Of a DNA stretch of 11,079 nucleotides, positions 1 to 6,678 are shown piece after piece. The DNA lies in NCBI GenBank assembly GCA_035527715.1, contig DATKZY010000050.1, positions 1-11,079 of the forward strand. Reading direction: 5' to 3'. The stretch's first letter is position 1. Each line of letters starts with the position of its first letter. The position numbers were made by a program, and so were the translations under genes. The notes beneath the pieces are model-generated. The model was not told the origin of the DNA, did not search any database, and saw only the letters and a program-made list of their open reading frames with translations. The DNA is from DSUN01 sp035527715 (lineage in GTDB: Bacteria; Planctomycetota; PUPC01; DSUN01).

Positions 1-7
1 TGGCGAT

Positions 8-103
8 CCCACGGCTTACGCCGTGGGCTACCATCTGACGCCCCTGACGGGGCTGGGAGCGCGCCTGCTCAGACTGGGCTGTCACATGACGCCCTTGCAG
101 GGC
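8..103. repeat. Palindromic repeat cluster with three consecutive hairpins
   Basis: Three perfect short hairpins follow each other: CCCACGGC/GCCGTGGG with a TTAC loop (8-27), GCCCC/GGGGC (40-53) and GCCCT/AGGGC (91-103). The second and third are each preceded by a similar lead (TGACGCCCC and TGACGCCCT), so that hairpin unit seems to be repeated. The arrangement looks like a dispersed REP-type extragenic element rather than a gene-specific terminator, because no T tract follows. A related element lies near the other end of the window (10940-10993) in the opposite orientation. The element may continue beyond the left edge. Confidence 0.6.
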
Positions 104-183
104 TTCCAACCGCCGAGTGGCCAAACTGGGGTCGCGTCAGCATTGCGGCAACTTGACAAACTGCCCCCCAAGCGTATCATCAC

Positions 184-678
184 ATGGGCACACGGGGAAT
201 GGCCACGCCGGGCAGCGACAAGCCGAATCTCCCTACACGGCCCAGCGGCCCATCCGAACTCCTTCTCTACCAGACCGAGGACGGCCGCACCCGCCTCGAG
301 GTGCGGGTAGCCGGCGAGACCGTCTGGCTCTCCCTCAACCACATGGCCGACCTGTTCCAACGCGACAAGTCCGTCATCTCCAGGCACATACGCAACATCT
401 TCGGCGAGGGAGAACTTCGGCGCGAGTCAGTTGCTGCAAATTTTGCAACAACTGCCGCCGATGGCAAGACCTACCAGGTCGAGCACTTCAACCTCGACGT
501 CGTCATCTCCGTCGGCTACCGCGTCCACTCTCATCGGGGCACCCAATTCCGCCTCTGGGCCACCCAGCGACTCCGCGAATATATCATCAAGGGCTTCGCC
601 CTCGACGACGAACGCCTCAAGCGCGCCGGCGGCGGCAACTACTTCGAAAAGATGCCATGTGTGCATACGCAGGGATAG
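184..678 (+). CDS. RhuM-family protein, C-terminally truncated (probable pseudogene)
   Basis: This 164-residue product matches the N-terminal half of the RhuM (virulence RhuM) family. Recognisable blocks are LLYQTEDG (about residues 27-34), VWLSLNHMADLFQ with the following helix that resembles a DNA-binding segment (47-73), FNLDVVISVGYRV (102-114), GTQFRLWATQRLREYI (119-134) and GGGNYFE (149-155). Full-length members, as I recall the family, are roughly 330-345 residues and continue after the NYF motif with a helical domain. Here homology stops at residue 155 (base 648) and nine unrelated residues precede the stop. The biochemical role of RhuM is not established; genes of this family often sit in genomic islands and near restriction or toxin genes. 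The start is uncertain: ATG 184 has no clear ribosome site, and ATG 199 is an in-frame alternative. The downstream HEPN gene overlaps the last 22 bp in another frame. Probably a non-functional remnant unless the N-terminal half acts alone. Confidence 0.72.
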   Translation: MGTRGMATPGSDKPNLPTRPSGPSELLLYQTEDGRTRLEVRVAGETVWLSLNHMADLFQRDKSVISRHIRNIFGEGELRRESVAANFATTAADGKTYQVEHFNLDVVISVGYRVHSHRGTQFRLWATQRLREYIIKGFALDDERLKRAGGGNYFEKMPCVHTQG

Positions 679-1892
679 CAAGTGTGCGCTGGGAACTCCC
701 CTTCGCACTGGGATTGCCGCCGAGACCATTTCTGTGTTGGGAGCCCGCGGAGGGGACTTGCGCCATCGAGCTTAAGCCGAGCGTTGGCGCTCTTGAATGG
801 AAGAGGCGGTGCGGCTTTCTGAGTGCCAAGGAAGTGCACAGCGATGTGGGTCAAGGTGAACATGCGAGGGCCTTCCCGCAGTGTGACTACATGATCACTG
901 GCGTTGACACATCCGGGCGTGAAGTCCCCTTCGCGCAGGTGACTGGGGGACCCCGCGGAGGCTTCAGCGAGGCCCGGTCGTACTCCGTCGCTGTCGTGTT
1001 CCTGTGCCTCCGCCATCGGGAGGAGTACCCAAGCGCCGAAGTGGGCGCGAGAGCAGAAGCGGCCCGGAACAACGCGATTGACGTTTACCGCTTCCTGTCA
1101 ATGGACCCCCTATCGCGGAGACTTGCATGGGCTGAGGACAGCTATTGCACTGTGGTCTCTGTGGCGGACGTTCCCTCAACCTGGCGCGAACTCGCGGCCA
1201 GGGATGTCCTGCTGAGAAGGGGGGAACTCTCCTTTGGGTGCACTATCGGTCGTGATCGCAGCCACCAGTTGAGAGTGGGATCGCCTGACGATCTGCAGTT
1301 AGCGGGGGGCTGTCTTCCACGGGACCAGCTCTCGGGATTTGAGCAGATGGTTACGCAGGAACACGAGCTTGACTTGTTCCACGTGCTGTTCCTCTCCGCG
1401 TTCCGGAGGCTCAATCGATGGGAACCTGCTCTAGCAGTGGTGGATGCTCAATCAGGCTTTGAGGCGGCTGTGGCATCGATCTTGAGGAAGGCGCTGAGCG
1501 ACCAGGGGAAGACGGACGCAGAAGCCGACGCCCAGCTATCACTCGGCGGCGACCTCCACTTCTTGACTCCGAGACTGAAGGAACTGGACAAGATCGCGGC
1601 ATCGCTTGAGACAGCAGCGGGCAGGCAGATTCGCGCCTTCGATGGAAGCCCTGAGGAGAAGGACTGGCGCAGAAAGCTCTACAACCTTCGCCACAAAGTC
1701 GTGCATTCTGGCGTGCGCGACATCGGCTTCGAAGACGCAAAGGCGGCGGTTGCAGCGGGGATCAGGGCCGTTGGTGTGATTCAGGCGCTCACGCCGCTGT
1801 TCAGCCGGAAGCTCATCTGGTCGGGGAAGGCGCTTTCGCTTGACCATATCCAGCAGACCGCAGGAAGGGCTTCTCGGATGTTCGAGTACTGA
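657..1892 (+). CDS. Hypothetical protein with C-terminal HEPN-like domain
   Basis: I do not recognise this 411-residue protein as a whole. The first ~230 residues look like a mixed, beta-rich globular region (for example FLCWEPAEGTCAIELKPSVG near residues 25-44) of unknown role. The C-terminal part (about 235-375) is helical and carries WRRKLYNLRHKVVH with an R345-x4-H350 pair. This is the signature of HEPN domains, several of which are metal-independent RNases in toxin-antitoxin and phage-defence systems; others are non-catalytic. An upstream helix AVVDAQSGFEAAVASILRKAL (about 260-280) fits the first HEPN helix. No signal peptide or membrane segment is evident, so a cytosolic location is likely. 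ATG 657 is the first start in frame after the broken RhuM gene; the Shine-Dalgarno match is weak (GAAAAG), and the frame is open further upstream only as a shadow of RhuM, so the true N-terminus may have been altered by the rearrangement. RNase activity and a defence role are inference. Confidence 0.7.
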   Translation: MCAYAGIASVRWELPFALGLPPRPFLCWEPAEGTCAIELKPSVGALEWKRRCGFLSAKEVHSDVGQGEHARAFPQCDYMITGVDTSGREVPFAQVTGGPRGGFSEARSYSVAVVFLCLRHREEYPSAEVGARAEAARNNAIDVYRFLSMDPLSRRLAWAEDSYCTVVSVADVPSTWRELAARDVLLRRGELSFGCTIGRDRSHQLRVGSPDDLQLAGGCLPRDQLSGFEQMVTQEHELDLFHVLFLSAFRRLNRWEPALAVVDAQSGFEAAVASILRKALSDQGKTDAEADAQLSLGGDLHFLTPRLKELDKIAASLETAAGRQIRAFDGSPEEKDWRRKLYNLRHKVVHSGVRDIGFEDAKAAVAAGIRAVGVIQALTPLFSRKLIWSGKALSLDHIQQTAGRASRMFEY

Positions 1893-1895
1893 CAG

Positions 1896-1909
1896 GCCCC
1901 TATAGGGGC
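1896..1909 (+). terminator. Short palindrome just after the HEPN gene
   Basis: GCCCC-TATA-GGGGC is a perfect 14-bp palindrome starting three bases after the stop codon. It is followed by GCAGCGTTTCT, so there is only a weak T run. It could act as a weak terminator or be another extragenic palindrome. Confidence 0.35.
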
Positions 1910-1942
1910 GCAGCGTTTCTGCACGGCTGCGGCTTCCAGGGC

Positions 1943-1971
1943 ATGCGGTGCCAACCACATCACGGAGATGT
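1943..1971. repeat. 29-bp dispersed repeat, copy 1
   Basis: The segment beginning ATGCGGTGCCA and ending GATGT recurs at 2316-2344 with 25 of 29 bases identical. Neither copy lies in a convincing gene. Probably a fragment of a short interspersed element. Confidence 0.5.
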
Positions 1972-1989
1972 TCGGACAGGGTGGACAGG

Positions 1990-2068
1990 GTGTCGCATCT
2001 TCAAATGGACAGTGGGACAGGGTGGAAGAGGAGAGAGTGGAAGAGGAGAGAGTGTCGCGTCTTCAAAT
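1990..2068. repeat. Direct repeat pair flanking a purine-rich tandem duplication
   Basis: GTGTCGCATCTTCAAAT (1990-2006) and GTGTCGCGTCTTCAAAT (2052-2068) differ at one base of 17. Between them are ACAGGG-type short repeats and two exact tandem copies of the 15-mer GTGGAAGAGGAGAGA (2022-2036, 2037-2051). The surrounding GGACAGGGTGGACAGGGTG (1976-1994) is itself repetitive. No coding potential is apparent. The block looks like a mobile or slippage-generated repeat. Confidence 0.6.
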
Positions 2069-2242
2069 ATGCCGCTTCAGGGTTCTTTGTGGGTAGCCCC
2101 CAGGGGTTGTGGTGACTGAGGTCACGTCGCTGCCGCCAGCGAGACACGGGCGGCTCGTGTAGGTGGAGAAGGCCGGGCCTCACGAGACGGAGCGCGCAGA
2201 AGAAAGGCCGAGTTGCGGCCCAGAACGTGGGCGGACAGCAGA

Positions 2243-2268
2243 ATTCCACAGTTGTACAACTGTGGAAT
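2243..2268. repeat. Perfect 26-bp palindrome
   Basis: The half-site ATTCCACAGTTGT is followed immediately by its exact reverse complement, with no spacer (centre between 2255 and 2256). Pairing resumes with A2240-G2241 against C2270-T2271 after one mismatch, so the original palindrome may have been longer. Such a loop-less palindrome suits binding of a dimeric protein or a recombinase better than an RNA terminator. It could also be the core of a dispersed repeat. No adjacent gene explains it. Confidence 0.75.
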
Positions 2269-2315
2269 CCTCGTTGGCCGCCGCGTAGCGCCGCCTGAAC
2301 ATGCCACCGCAGTGA

Positions 2316-2344
2316 ATGCGGTGCCAGGCACACCACGGGGATGT
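2316..2344. repeat. 29-bp dispersed repeat, copy 2
   Basis: Second copy of the 1943-1971 repeat (25 of 29 identical). Its left part also forms an imperfect hairpin with the preceding bases (ACCGCA at 2306-2311 with TGCGGT). Confidence 0.5.
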
Positions 2345-2457
2345 GAGTTGCTGGGAATCAGGCGGTTACAATCGGCGACGACATTTCGGGGAGCGAGTTC
2401 AGAGCGTCTCCTCCAGGTGGACTTGTACCTCGCGTCTGGCGACTTGCGTTCCGAAGA

Positions 2458-2471
2458 CCGCCTAAAGGCGG
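2458..2471. repeat. REP-like hairpin CCGCC-TAAA-GGCGG
   Basis: A 5-bp stem with a 4-base loop is embedded in GAAGACCGCCTAAAGGCGGG followed by ACTACGAAC. I recall this kind of palindrome as commonly dispersed in GC-rich PVC-type genomes. It is not next to a gene end. Confidence 0.45.
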
Positions 2472-2588
2472 GACTACGAACGGGGAGATGGCCGCGCGAG
2501 GGCCACGGGGGCTGACGAGACCCCGCCCAAGAAGCTGCCGACTTGGACGAGTTGGGCGACTTCCGATATGTTGCGGTTTGCCGTAGAC

Positions 2589-2719
2589 GGCCACAATATG
2601 TTGGGCTTTTGGGAGTTAAGTTGTAAGTTGTGGCCTGACCCCAGGGGGCGCAGAAGTGGGCGACTCAGGCGAGTCAGGCGACTCAGCGGGTTGTGGGCCG
2701 CCCCGGAGATGGCCACAAC
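2589..2719. repeat. Recurrent GGCCACAA inverted pairs and alternating GACTC palindrome
   Basis: GGCCACAA (2589-2596) pairs with TTGTGGCC (2628-2635). A second pair is GTTGTGGGCC (2690-2699) with GGCCACAAC (2711-2719), with one bulged base. Between the two pairs, GACTC-AGGC-GAGTC-AGGC-GACTC (2662-2684) alternates so that each pentamer can pair with its neighbour. The block has no convincing coding frame. Confidence 0.55.
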
Positions 2720-2777
2720 CTGTAGTGGTCACGAATCGAGCCCCCGCGCGAAAAAGTGTCCGACTCTGCAAACACTG

Positions 2778-2962
2778 TATGAGTCTGAGCCGGAATGGGG
2801 AGAATCGCCGATTCTCGAGTCGGGAAACCGAGAAACCCGTACGACTCTGGAGCGGAAGGGCGAGAATGGGCAAATGGGGGCGCCGGAAACGGAGAACCCC
2901 GTACGACTCTGAGGCGGAAGGCCGAGAATCGCCAAACGGCGAGTCGGATGCCGCGACAGGGC
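2778..2962. repeat. 62-bp tandem repeat, three imperfect copies
   Basis: Copies begin at 2778 (TATGAGTCTGAGCCGGAA), 2840 (TACGACTCTGGAGCGGAA) and 2902 (TACGACTCTGAGGCGGAA), giving an exact 62-bp period. Each continues with a CGAGAAT- or GAGAATC-type segment and then a CGAGAA(A/C)CCCG-type tail; the last copy is cut off near the end of the adjacent minus-strand gene. Copy 1 contains a near-perfect hairpin GAGAATCG-C-CGATTCTC. The array sits immediately 3' of the minus-strand PsbP-like gene. Function unknown. Confidence 0.65.
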
Positions 2963-4045
2963 TCAGCGGAGCGGGGGGTTGAGGAGGTTGCGCTCGTCGG
3001 GCTCGGCCGCGCCGGCGCAGAAGCGCAGGCTGTCGAGGATGTGGCCGAACTTGAGCTGGTTCGCGGCGAACTCGGCCTTCGGGCAGTTGCAGGTCACCAC
3101 GAGCAGATTCCGCTCGTTCTGCACGAGAGCGTAGTCGGTGTGTATCTCGACGCCCTGGATGACGCTCTCCACCCGCGCGTTGAGGCCCTGGCGTCCCGCG
3201 ACGGGGAGCGGTCGCTGGCCGATGAGGGTCCAGCGGGTGCACTGCTTCTTCAGCTCCGGGATCATGCTCTGAAAGAACTCCTGGAGCGAGCGCTGCTCGG
3301 CAGGGCCAGCGTAGAGGGTGACGTTCACCCGCTTGTCGGGCGACGAGGCCATGACATACGTCTGGTTGTCCACCGCCGTCCAGTCGGCCGGCACGTTCAC
3401 TGCCCACACGCCCTTGGCGTCGCGGAGTGCCCTCATCTTGAAGGGGGGCGCTTTCGGCTGCGGGGTGGGATCGGTCGAGGGCGTGGCGCCGGGGGTGCCA
3501 GGGCCGAAGGGGGTGCCCCAGAGGGGGTGGAGGAGGGGCGCGGGGGCGGCCTGGTTGGGCTGGCCCTCGATGCGGAGGCTGGCCAGCGCCGCCTTCAGGG
3601 GCGCCTCGCCCTGGCGGGCGTCGAGGGCCGCAGGGCACTGCGTGATGATGCAGAACTGGCGCGTGGCCGTGAAGAGCACGTACATGTCGTCGCGCATCGG
3701 GTGCCCGTTCGCCGTGCGTTGGGAGCGGACGAGGAGTGCGTCGAAGCCGCAGACGCGGGTGCGCTGGCGGCCGGTCTCCTTGCGGTCGGGGGCCTGGGCC
3801 TGGAGGGTGCTGAGGATCATCGCCGCCAACTCGTCCAGGGTGTCCTGGGCCTTCTGGCCGACGACGAGCATGAGGCCCGCGCCGTTGGTGGGGTGCTTCA
3901 CCATCGCCGTTCCTTCCCCCGCGCTGGCCGTCCAGCCGGCGGGGGCCTCCAGCAAGTAGGCCCCGTTCGGATCGCGCACTTGCCCGGCCAGGGCAGTGGC
4001 GAGGAGCAGACAGATCCCCAACGGTCCGCGCGCGGTTCGAAGCAT
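2963..4045 (-). CDS. Secreted protein with two tandem PsbP/DcrB-like domains
   Basis: This 360-residue protein begins with a short signal peptide (hydrophobic core about residues 8-20, GICLLLATALAGQ), so it is probably exported. Two similar modules follow. Each opens with a strand-turn pattern, YLLEAPAGWTAS (30-41) and WAVNVPADWTAV (214-225), typical of the Mog1/PsbP fold seen in DcrB and DUF1795-type proteins. Each ends with a helix leading to a SLR motif (ALASLRI near 153-159; HILDSLRF near 335-342). They are joined by a proline-rich linker (about 161-203). Proteins of this fold bind ligands or assist assembly at the envelope and have no known catalytic site; the specific role here is unknown. 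The start is well supported by a strong AAAGGAGG ribosome site at 4052-4059, six bases upstream. The gene is divergent from the propeller gene at 4242, with 196 bp between them. The domain call rests on motif resemblance. Confidence 0.72.
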   Translation of the reverse strand: MLRTARGPLGICLLLATALAGQVRDPNGAYLLEAPAGWTASAGEGTAMVKHPTNGAGLMLVVGQKAQDTLDELAAMILSTLQAQAPDRKETGRQRTRVCGFDALLVRSQRTANGHPMRDDMYVLFTATRQFCIITQCPAALDARQGEAPLKAALASLRIEGQPNQAAPAPLLHPLWGTPFGPGTPGATPSTDPTPQPKAPPFKMRALRDAKGVWAVNVPADWTAVDNQTYVMASSPDKRVNVTLYAGPAEQRSLQEFFQSMIPELKKQCTRWTLIGQRPLPVAGRQGLNARVESVIQGVEIHTDYALVQNERNLLVVTCNCPKAEFAANQLKFGHILDSLRFCAGAAEPDERNLLNPPLR

Positions 4046-4241
4046 GGCCAGCCTCCTTTGCGGGGCTCGGGGCCCCGCTTCCCGTGCCGAGGCGGACCTC
4101 GGCCCGTGTGTTTCTCACGGCTCGCCCAATGGTACCCCTCGGGCGGAGGGGAGTCAACCGCCGAACCACGCCGGGTTGCGCGCGGCACGGCGTCCGGCTA
4201 GAATGCCTGCGCCCTGATACCCAGGAAAGGACGGCATCGGG
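4046..4241. promoter_or_regulatory. Divergent intergenic region between the PsbP-like and propeller genes
   Basis: This 196-bp gap must hold the control signals for two divergent genes. Visible elements are the minus-strand ribosome site AAAGGAGG (4052-4059), a perfect 7-bp stem GCCGAGG-CGGA-CCTCGGC (4086-4103) that would lie in the 5' leader of the minus-strand gene, and the plus-strand ribosome site AGGAAAGGA (4223-4231), ten bases before ATG 4242. I could not pick a convincing -35/-10 pair on either strand. Confidence 0.4.
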
Positions 4242-6671
4242 ATGAGCAAGTCACATCGGGCCGGTCGCGTGGCTTGCCTGGCTTCTCTTCTGTTGCCCTG
4301 TTGGGCCGCCATCGGCGCGGAACCCGGCCAGGGCACGGTCAAGGTTTCGGGCCGGGTCGCCGTCTCGCGGGACCAGGCCCGGGGCGTCAGGGGCGCCACG
4401 CTCACCACGCCGAAGGGCGAGGTGTACCGCCTGGTGATGGACGAGCGCGGCCGCAGCCTGGGCGGCGTCATGCACGGCGAGAGCGCCGAAGTCTTCGCCA
4501 TCCCCTCCGACAAGGACGGCGCGAAGTGGCTCCAGGTGCTCGCCTACGCCGACGACCGGTTGGCGGCCGGCCACGAGTACTGGCGGCGGATGCGCTGCCT
4601 GGCCTGCGTGGTGCTGCCGGCCACCCGCAACGCCGCCGTGCCCGCGAACCTGCGCGGGGCGACGCCCGTCGCGGGGCGCTTCTTCCCGCTGAAACGCCAG
4701 TTCACGGCCTGGACGCGCGATGCCACGTGCCTGTGGGTCGCAGGGGACACCGAACTCCTCCAGGTGGACCTGGCCGCCTGCAAGGTCTTGCGCTCCTTCG
4801 GCCGCGAGGAGGGCCTGCCCGACAGGCTCGTCTACCAACTGCTCAGCGATGGGAAGACCCTGTGGATCGTCCATCGCGGCGGCGTTGCCGCCCTCGACAT
4901 CGGCAAGGGCCGCATCGTGGACCTGCCGCGTCTCAAGGCGGCGTTCGCCCAGGTGTTCGCCGACGCCGGCGGCGTGTGGGTCGTCGCGGACACCGGGACG
5001 TTTCGGCTGAAGGCCCCCGGCGGCGAGCCGGCCGTGTTCCCCGCCCTGCCCACGGCGGAACAGATTCGGAGGGTCGTCGAGACGGGCATCTGGACCGCCC
5101 ACTGGCGCCGCCGCACCGGTCACCTGATCACGGCCCCCGCCAGCATCGGCGAGCGGCTCTACGCCGGCTCGTACGGCGACCTCTACGAGCTGGCGGACGG
5201 CAAGTGGCAGCGGATCGCCGAGGGTGGCTGGCAGCAAGCCGTCCACGACGGCAAGCTCTGGTTCCTCAACGCCCAGGGGCTGGCCGAGTATGACCCGCAG
5301 ACAGGGAAGACCTCCGTCGCGGCGCCGCCCGAGAGCGTGCGGGGCCGGTACACCCGGCTCCTGGTCACCGACACAGCCGCCTGGCTCGTCGCCGAGCCCG
5401 AGGGCACGGGCAAGGAAGGGCCGCCCGCGGGCGGGGGGCTCGCCCGCTTCGACCTCGCCAAGCGGAACTGGCAGGCCTGGCCCAAGATCAACGACTTGTC
5501 GGCCAACGCCGTGGCGTGCATCGCCGCCCAGGACGGCGCGGTATGGGCGGCGACGATGGAGGGCCGCTACCGCAGCCGCTCGGCCCATCCGGGGATGACC
5601 ACCACCTCGCGCCTCGACTTCGACGCCACGGGCTTCGCCCTCCATCGCCGCGATGAGAAGGCGGGCAAATGGGATTCCTATCCCCTCGCGATGCCCGAGC
5701 TGGAGAAGCGCCTCATCTGCGGCCAGGACGGCAAGCGGAGCATGGACGTCGTCACGCCGCAATCCATCGAGGAACTGAGCGTGGGCGGGACGCGCATCTT
5801 CGCGCTGGCGCGGCTGATGCCCAAGCAGTTCTTCGGCGGCTACTGGCCCTGCATCGAGCAGGTGGCCTCGCGGCCCGGCCCCGGCGACGCCTGGGCAGCC
5901 GCGTTCGGCCACCATCCCGAGCAGACCTGTCTGGAGGGCGAGCAGCCGCTTGTCCTCAACATCTCCAGTGGCGAGCTCACCCGCATCGGTTCCAGCCTCA
6001 AGGAGCAGCGCTGGGAGGCCGTGGGGCACGACCTGGTGCTGGGCCTCTTCGCCCTGGGCCGCCGGCACTGGGCGGTGACCGAGGGCTGCATCGCCGTCCA
6101 CGATGAGGCCGTGGGGCAGTGGCGGAGGCTGGTCGAGCCCGACTTCCGCTGGTACTGGCGGGCCACGGCCGCGCTCGACGACGGCCGCTCGCTCACCGTC
6201 GGTTCCGACCGGGGGCTGGTCTGCCGCCTCGACCTCGCCTCCGGCCGCTTCGAGTTCCTCGGCGCCCTCAAGGACCGCACAATCTCGCGCCTTGCGAAGG
6301 ACAAGAACGGGGCGCTCATGGCCGCCGGCTCGCAGGCCCCGCTGGGCAGGCTGCCCGTGCAGTTGGCCGACACACTGAAGCCCCTGGACAGCGATGCGGC
6401 CCGCTTCGACGGCAAGGCCTGGACGGCGGCGAAGCCCGAAGACCTGCCCCCCGCGGGCTCGGCCCCGCCGTGGTCGCTCAAGCAGTTCGAGCGTAAGGAC
6501 CACCTCGACAAGTCGCAGGGCAACTATCTGTGCGGCCCGCCCAACGGCCAGCCGCGCTACTATGTGAAAGAGGTCTTCTTCCCGCAATTCCTGTGCGCGA
6601 GCGCCGATGGCCGCCGGATGTGGCTCTCGACCTACACCGGCATCGTGCGGCTGGACCTCGATGCAAAGTGA
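4242..6671 (+). CDS. Secreted beta-propeller-like protein of unknown function
   Basis: The 809-residue product starts with a signal peptide (MSKSHRAGRV, then a hydrophobic stretch) with a likely cleavage after AIGA (residue 26); the cysteine at residue 20 lacks a proper lipobox. Residues about 31-110 form a small beta domain (VKVSGRVAVSRD..., LTTPKGEVYRLVMDERG). From about 140 onward the sequence consists of repeated strand units of the type CLWVAGDTELLQVDL, TLWIVHRGGVAALDI (196-210), GVWVVADTGTFRL (234-246), KLWFLNAQGLAEYDP and AVWAATMEGRY, as in two-component-regulator-type propeller blades; GLPDRLVYQLLSDG is characteristic. The C-terminus ends in another blade-like unit (RMWLSTYTGIVRLDLD). 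No kinase or catalytic domain follows, so this is a stand-alone exported propeller, probably a binding or scaffold protein. It is 7 bp upstream of the spermidine-synthase-like gene and likely co-transcribed. The ATG is supported by AGGAAAGGA. Confidence 0.75.
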   Translation: MSKSHRAGRVACLASLLLPCWAAIGAEPGQGTVKVSGRVAVSRDQARGVRGATLTTPKGEVYRLVMDERGRSLGGVMHGESAEVFAIPSDKDGAKWLQVLAYADDRLAAGHEYWRRMRCLACVVLPATRNAAVPANLRGATPVAGRFFPLKRQFTAWTRDATCLWVAGDTELLQVDLAACKVLRSFGREEGLPDRLVYQLLSDGKTLWIVHRGGVAALDIGKGRIVDLPRLKAAFAQVFADAGGVWVVADTGTFRLKAPGGEPAVFPALPTAEQIRRVVETGIWTAHWRRRTGHLITAPASIGERLYAGSYGDLYELADGKWQRIAEGGWQQAVHDGKLWFLNAQGLAEYDPQTGKTSVAAPPESVRGRYTRLLVTDTAAWLVAEPEGTGKEGPPAGGGLARFDLAKRNWQAWPKINDLSANAVACIAAQDGAVWAATMEGRYRSRSAHPGMTTTSRLDFDATGFALHRRDEKAGKWDSYPLAMPELEKRLICGQDGKRSMDVVTPQSIEELSVGGTRIFALARLMPKQFFGGYWPCIEQVASRPGPGDAWAAAFGHHPEQTCLEGEQPLVLNISSGELTRIGSSLKEQRWEAVGHDLVLGLFALGRRHWAVTEGCIAVHDEAVGQWRRLVEPDFRWYWRATAALDDGRSLTVGSDRGLVCRLDLASGRFEFLGALKDRTISRLAKDKNGALMAAGSQAPLGRLPVQLADTLKPLDSDAARFDGKAWTAAKPEDLPPAGSAPPWSLKQFERKDHLDKSQGNYLCGPPNGQPRYYVKEVFFPQFLCASADGRRMWLSTYTGIVRLDLDAK

Positions 6672-6678
6672 GGGACGG

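Larger units (their letters stand above)
1893..2962. other. 1.07-kb gene-free, repeat-rich spacer
   Basis: No open frame here has a recognisable domain, plausible ribosome site or typical composition; the frames that exist are short and overlap on both strands. The segment contains, in order, a short palindrome, dispersed 29-bp repeats, a direct-repeat block, a perfect 26-bp palindrome, the hairpin CCGCC-TAAA-GGCGG, recurring GGCCACAA inverted pairs, an alternating GACTC/GAGTC palindrome and a 62-bp tandem repeat. It separates the accessory RhuM/HEPN segment from the more ordinary chromosomal genes and may be where mobile DNA has accumulated and decayed. Confidence 0.65.

Noticed and set aside
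117..656. Upstream extension of the HEPN frame through the RhuM region (giving 591 residues)
   Set aside because: This part is an arginine/proline-rich shadow translation of the RhuM gene with no domain; coding begins near ATG 657.
2001..2515. Short overlapping frames on both strands around the 26-bp palindrome
   Set aside because: The shared peptide in both directions is only a consequence of the palindrome, and no ribosome site or domain supports either frame.
2778..2962. CRISPR array
   Set aside because: The 62-bp units are imperfect along their whole length, with no alternation of constant repeats and variable spacers, and no cas gene is present.
2616..4169. Long minus-strand frame (517 codons) and plus-strand frame 2795-4201 (468 codons) over the PsbP-like gene
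   Set aside because: Both are low-complexity Arg/Pro/Gly/Ala translations caused by high GC. The 360-residue frame has the signal peptide, domain motifs and AAAGGAGG ribosome site.
4242..4300. Lipoprotein signal for the propeller protein (cysteine at residue 20)
   Set aside because: The preceding residues LLP do not fit a lipobox, since proline is not accepted before the cysteine; ordinary cleavage after AIGA is more likely.
4251..6587. 778-codon minus-strand open frame opposite the propeller gene
   Set aside because: It is a GC-driven antisense shadow with no recognisable motif; the plus-strand frame has a signal peptide and blade repeats.
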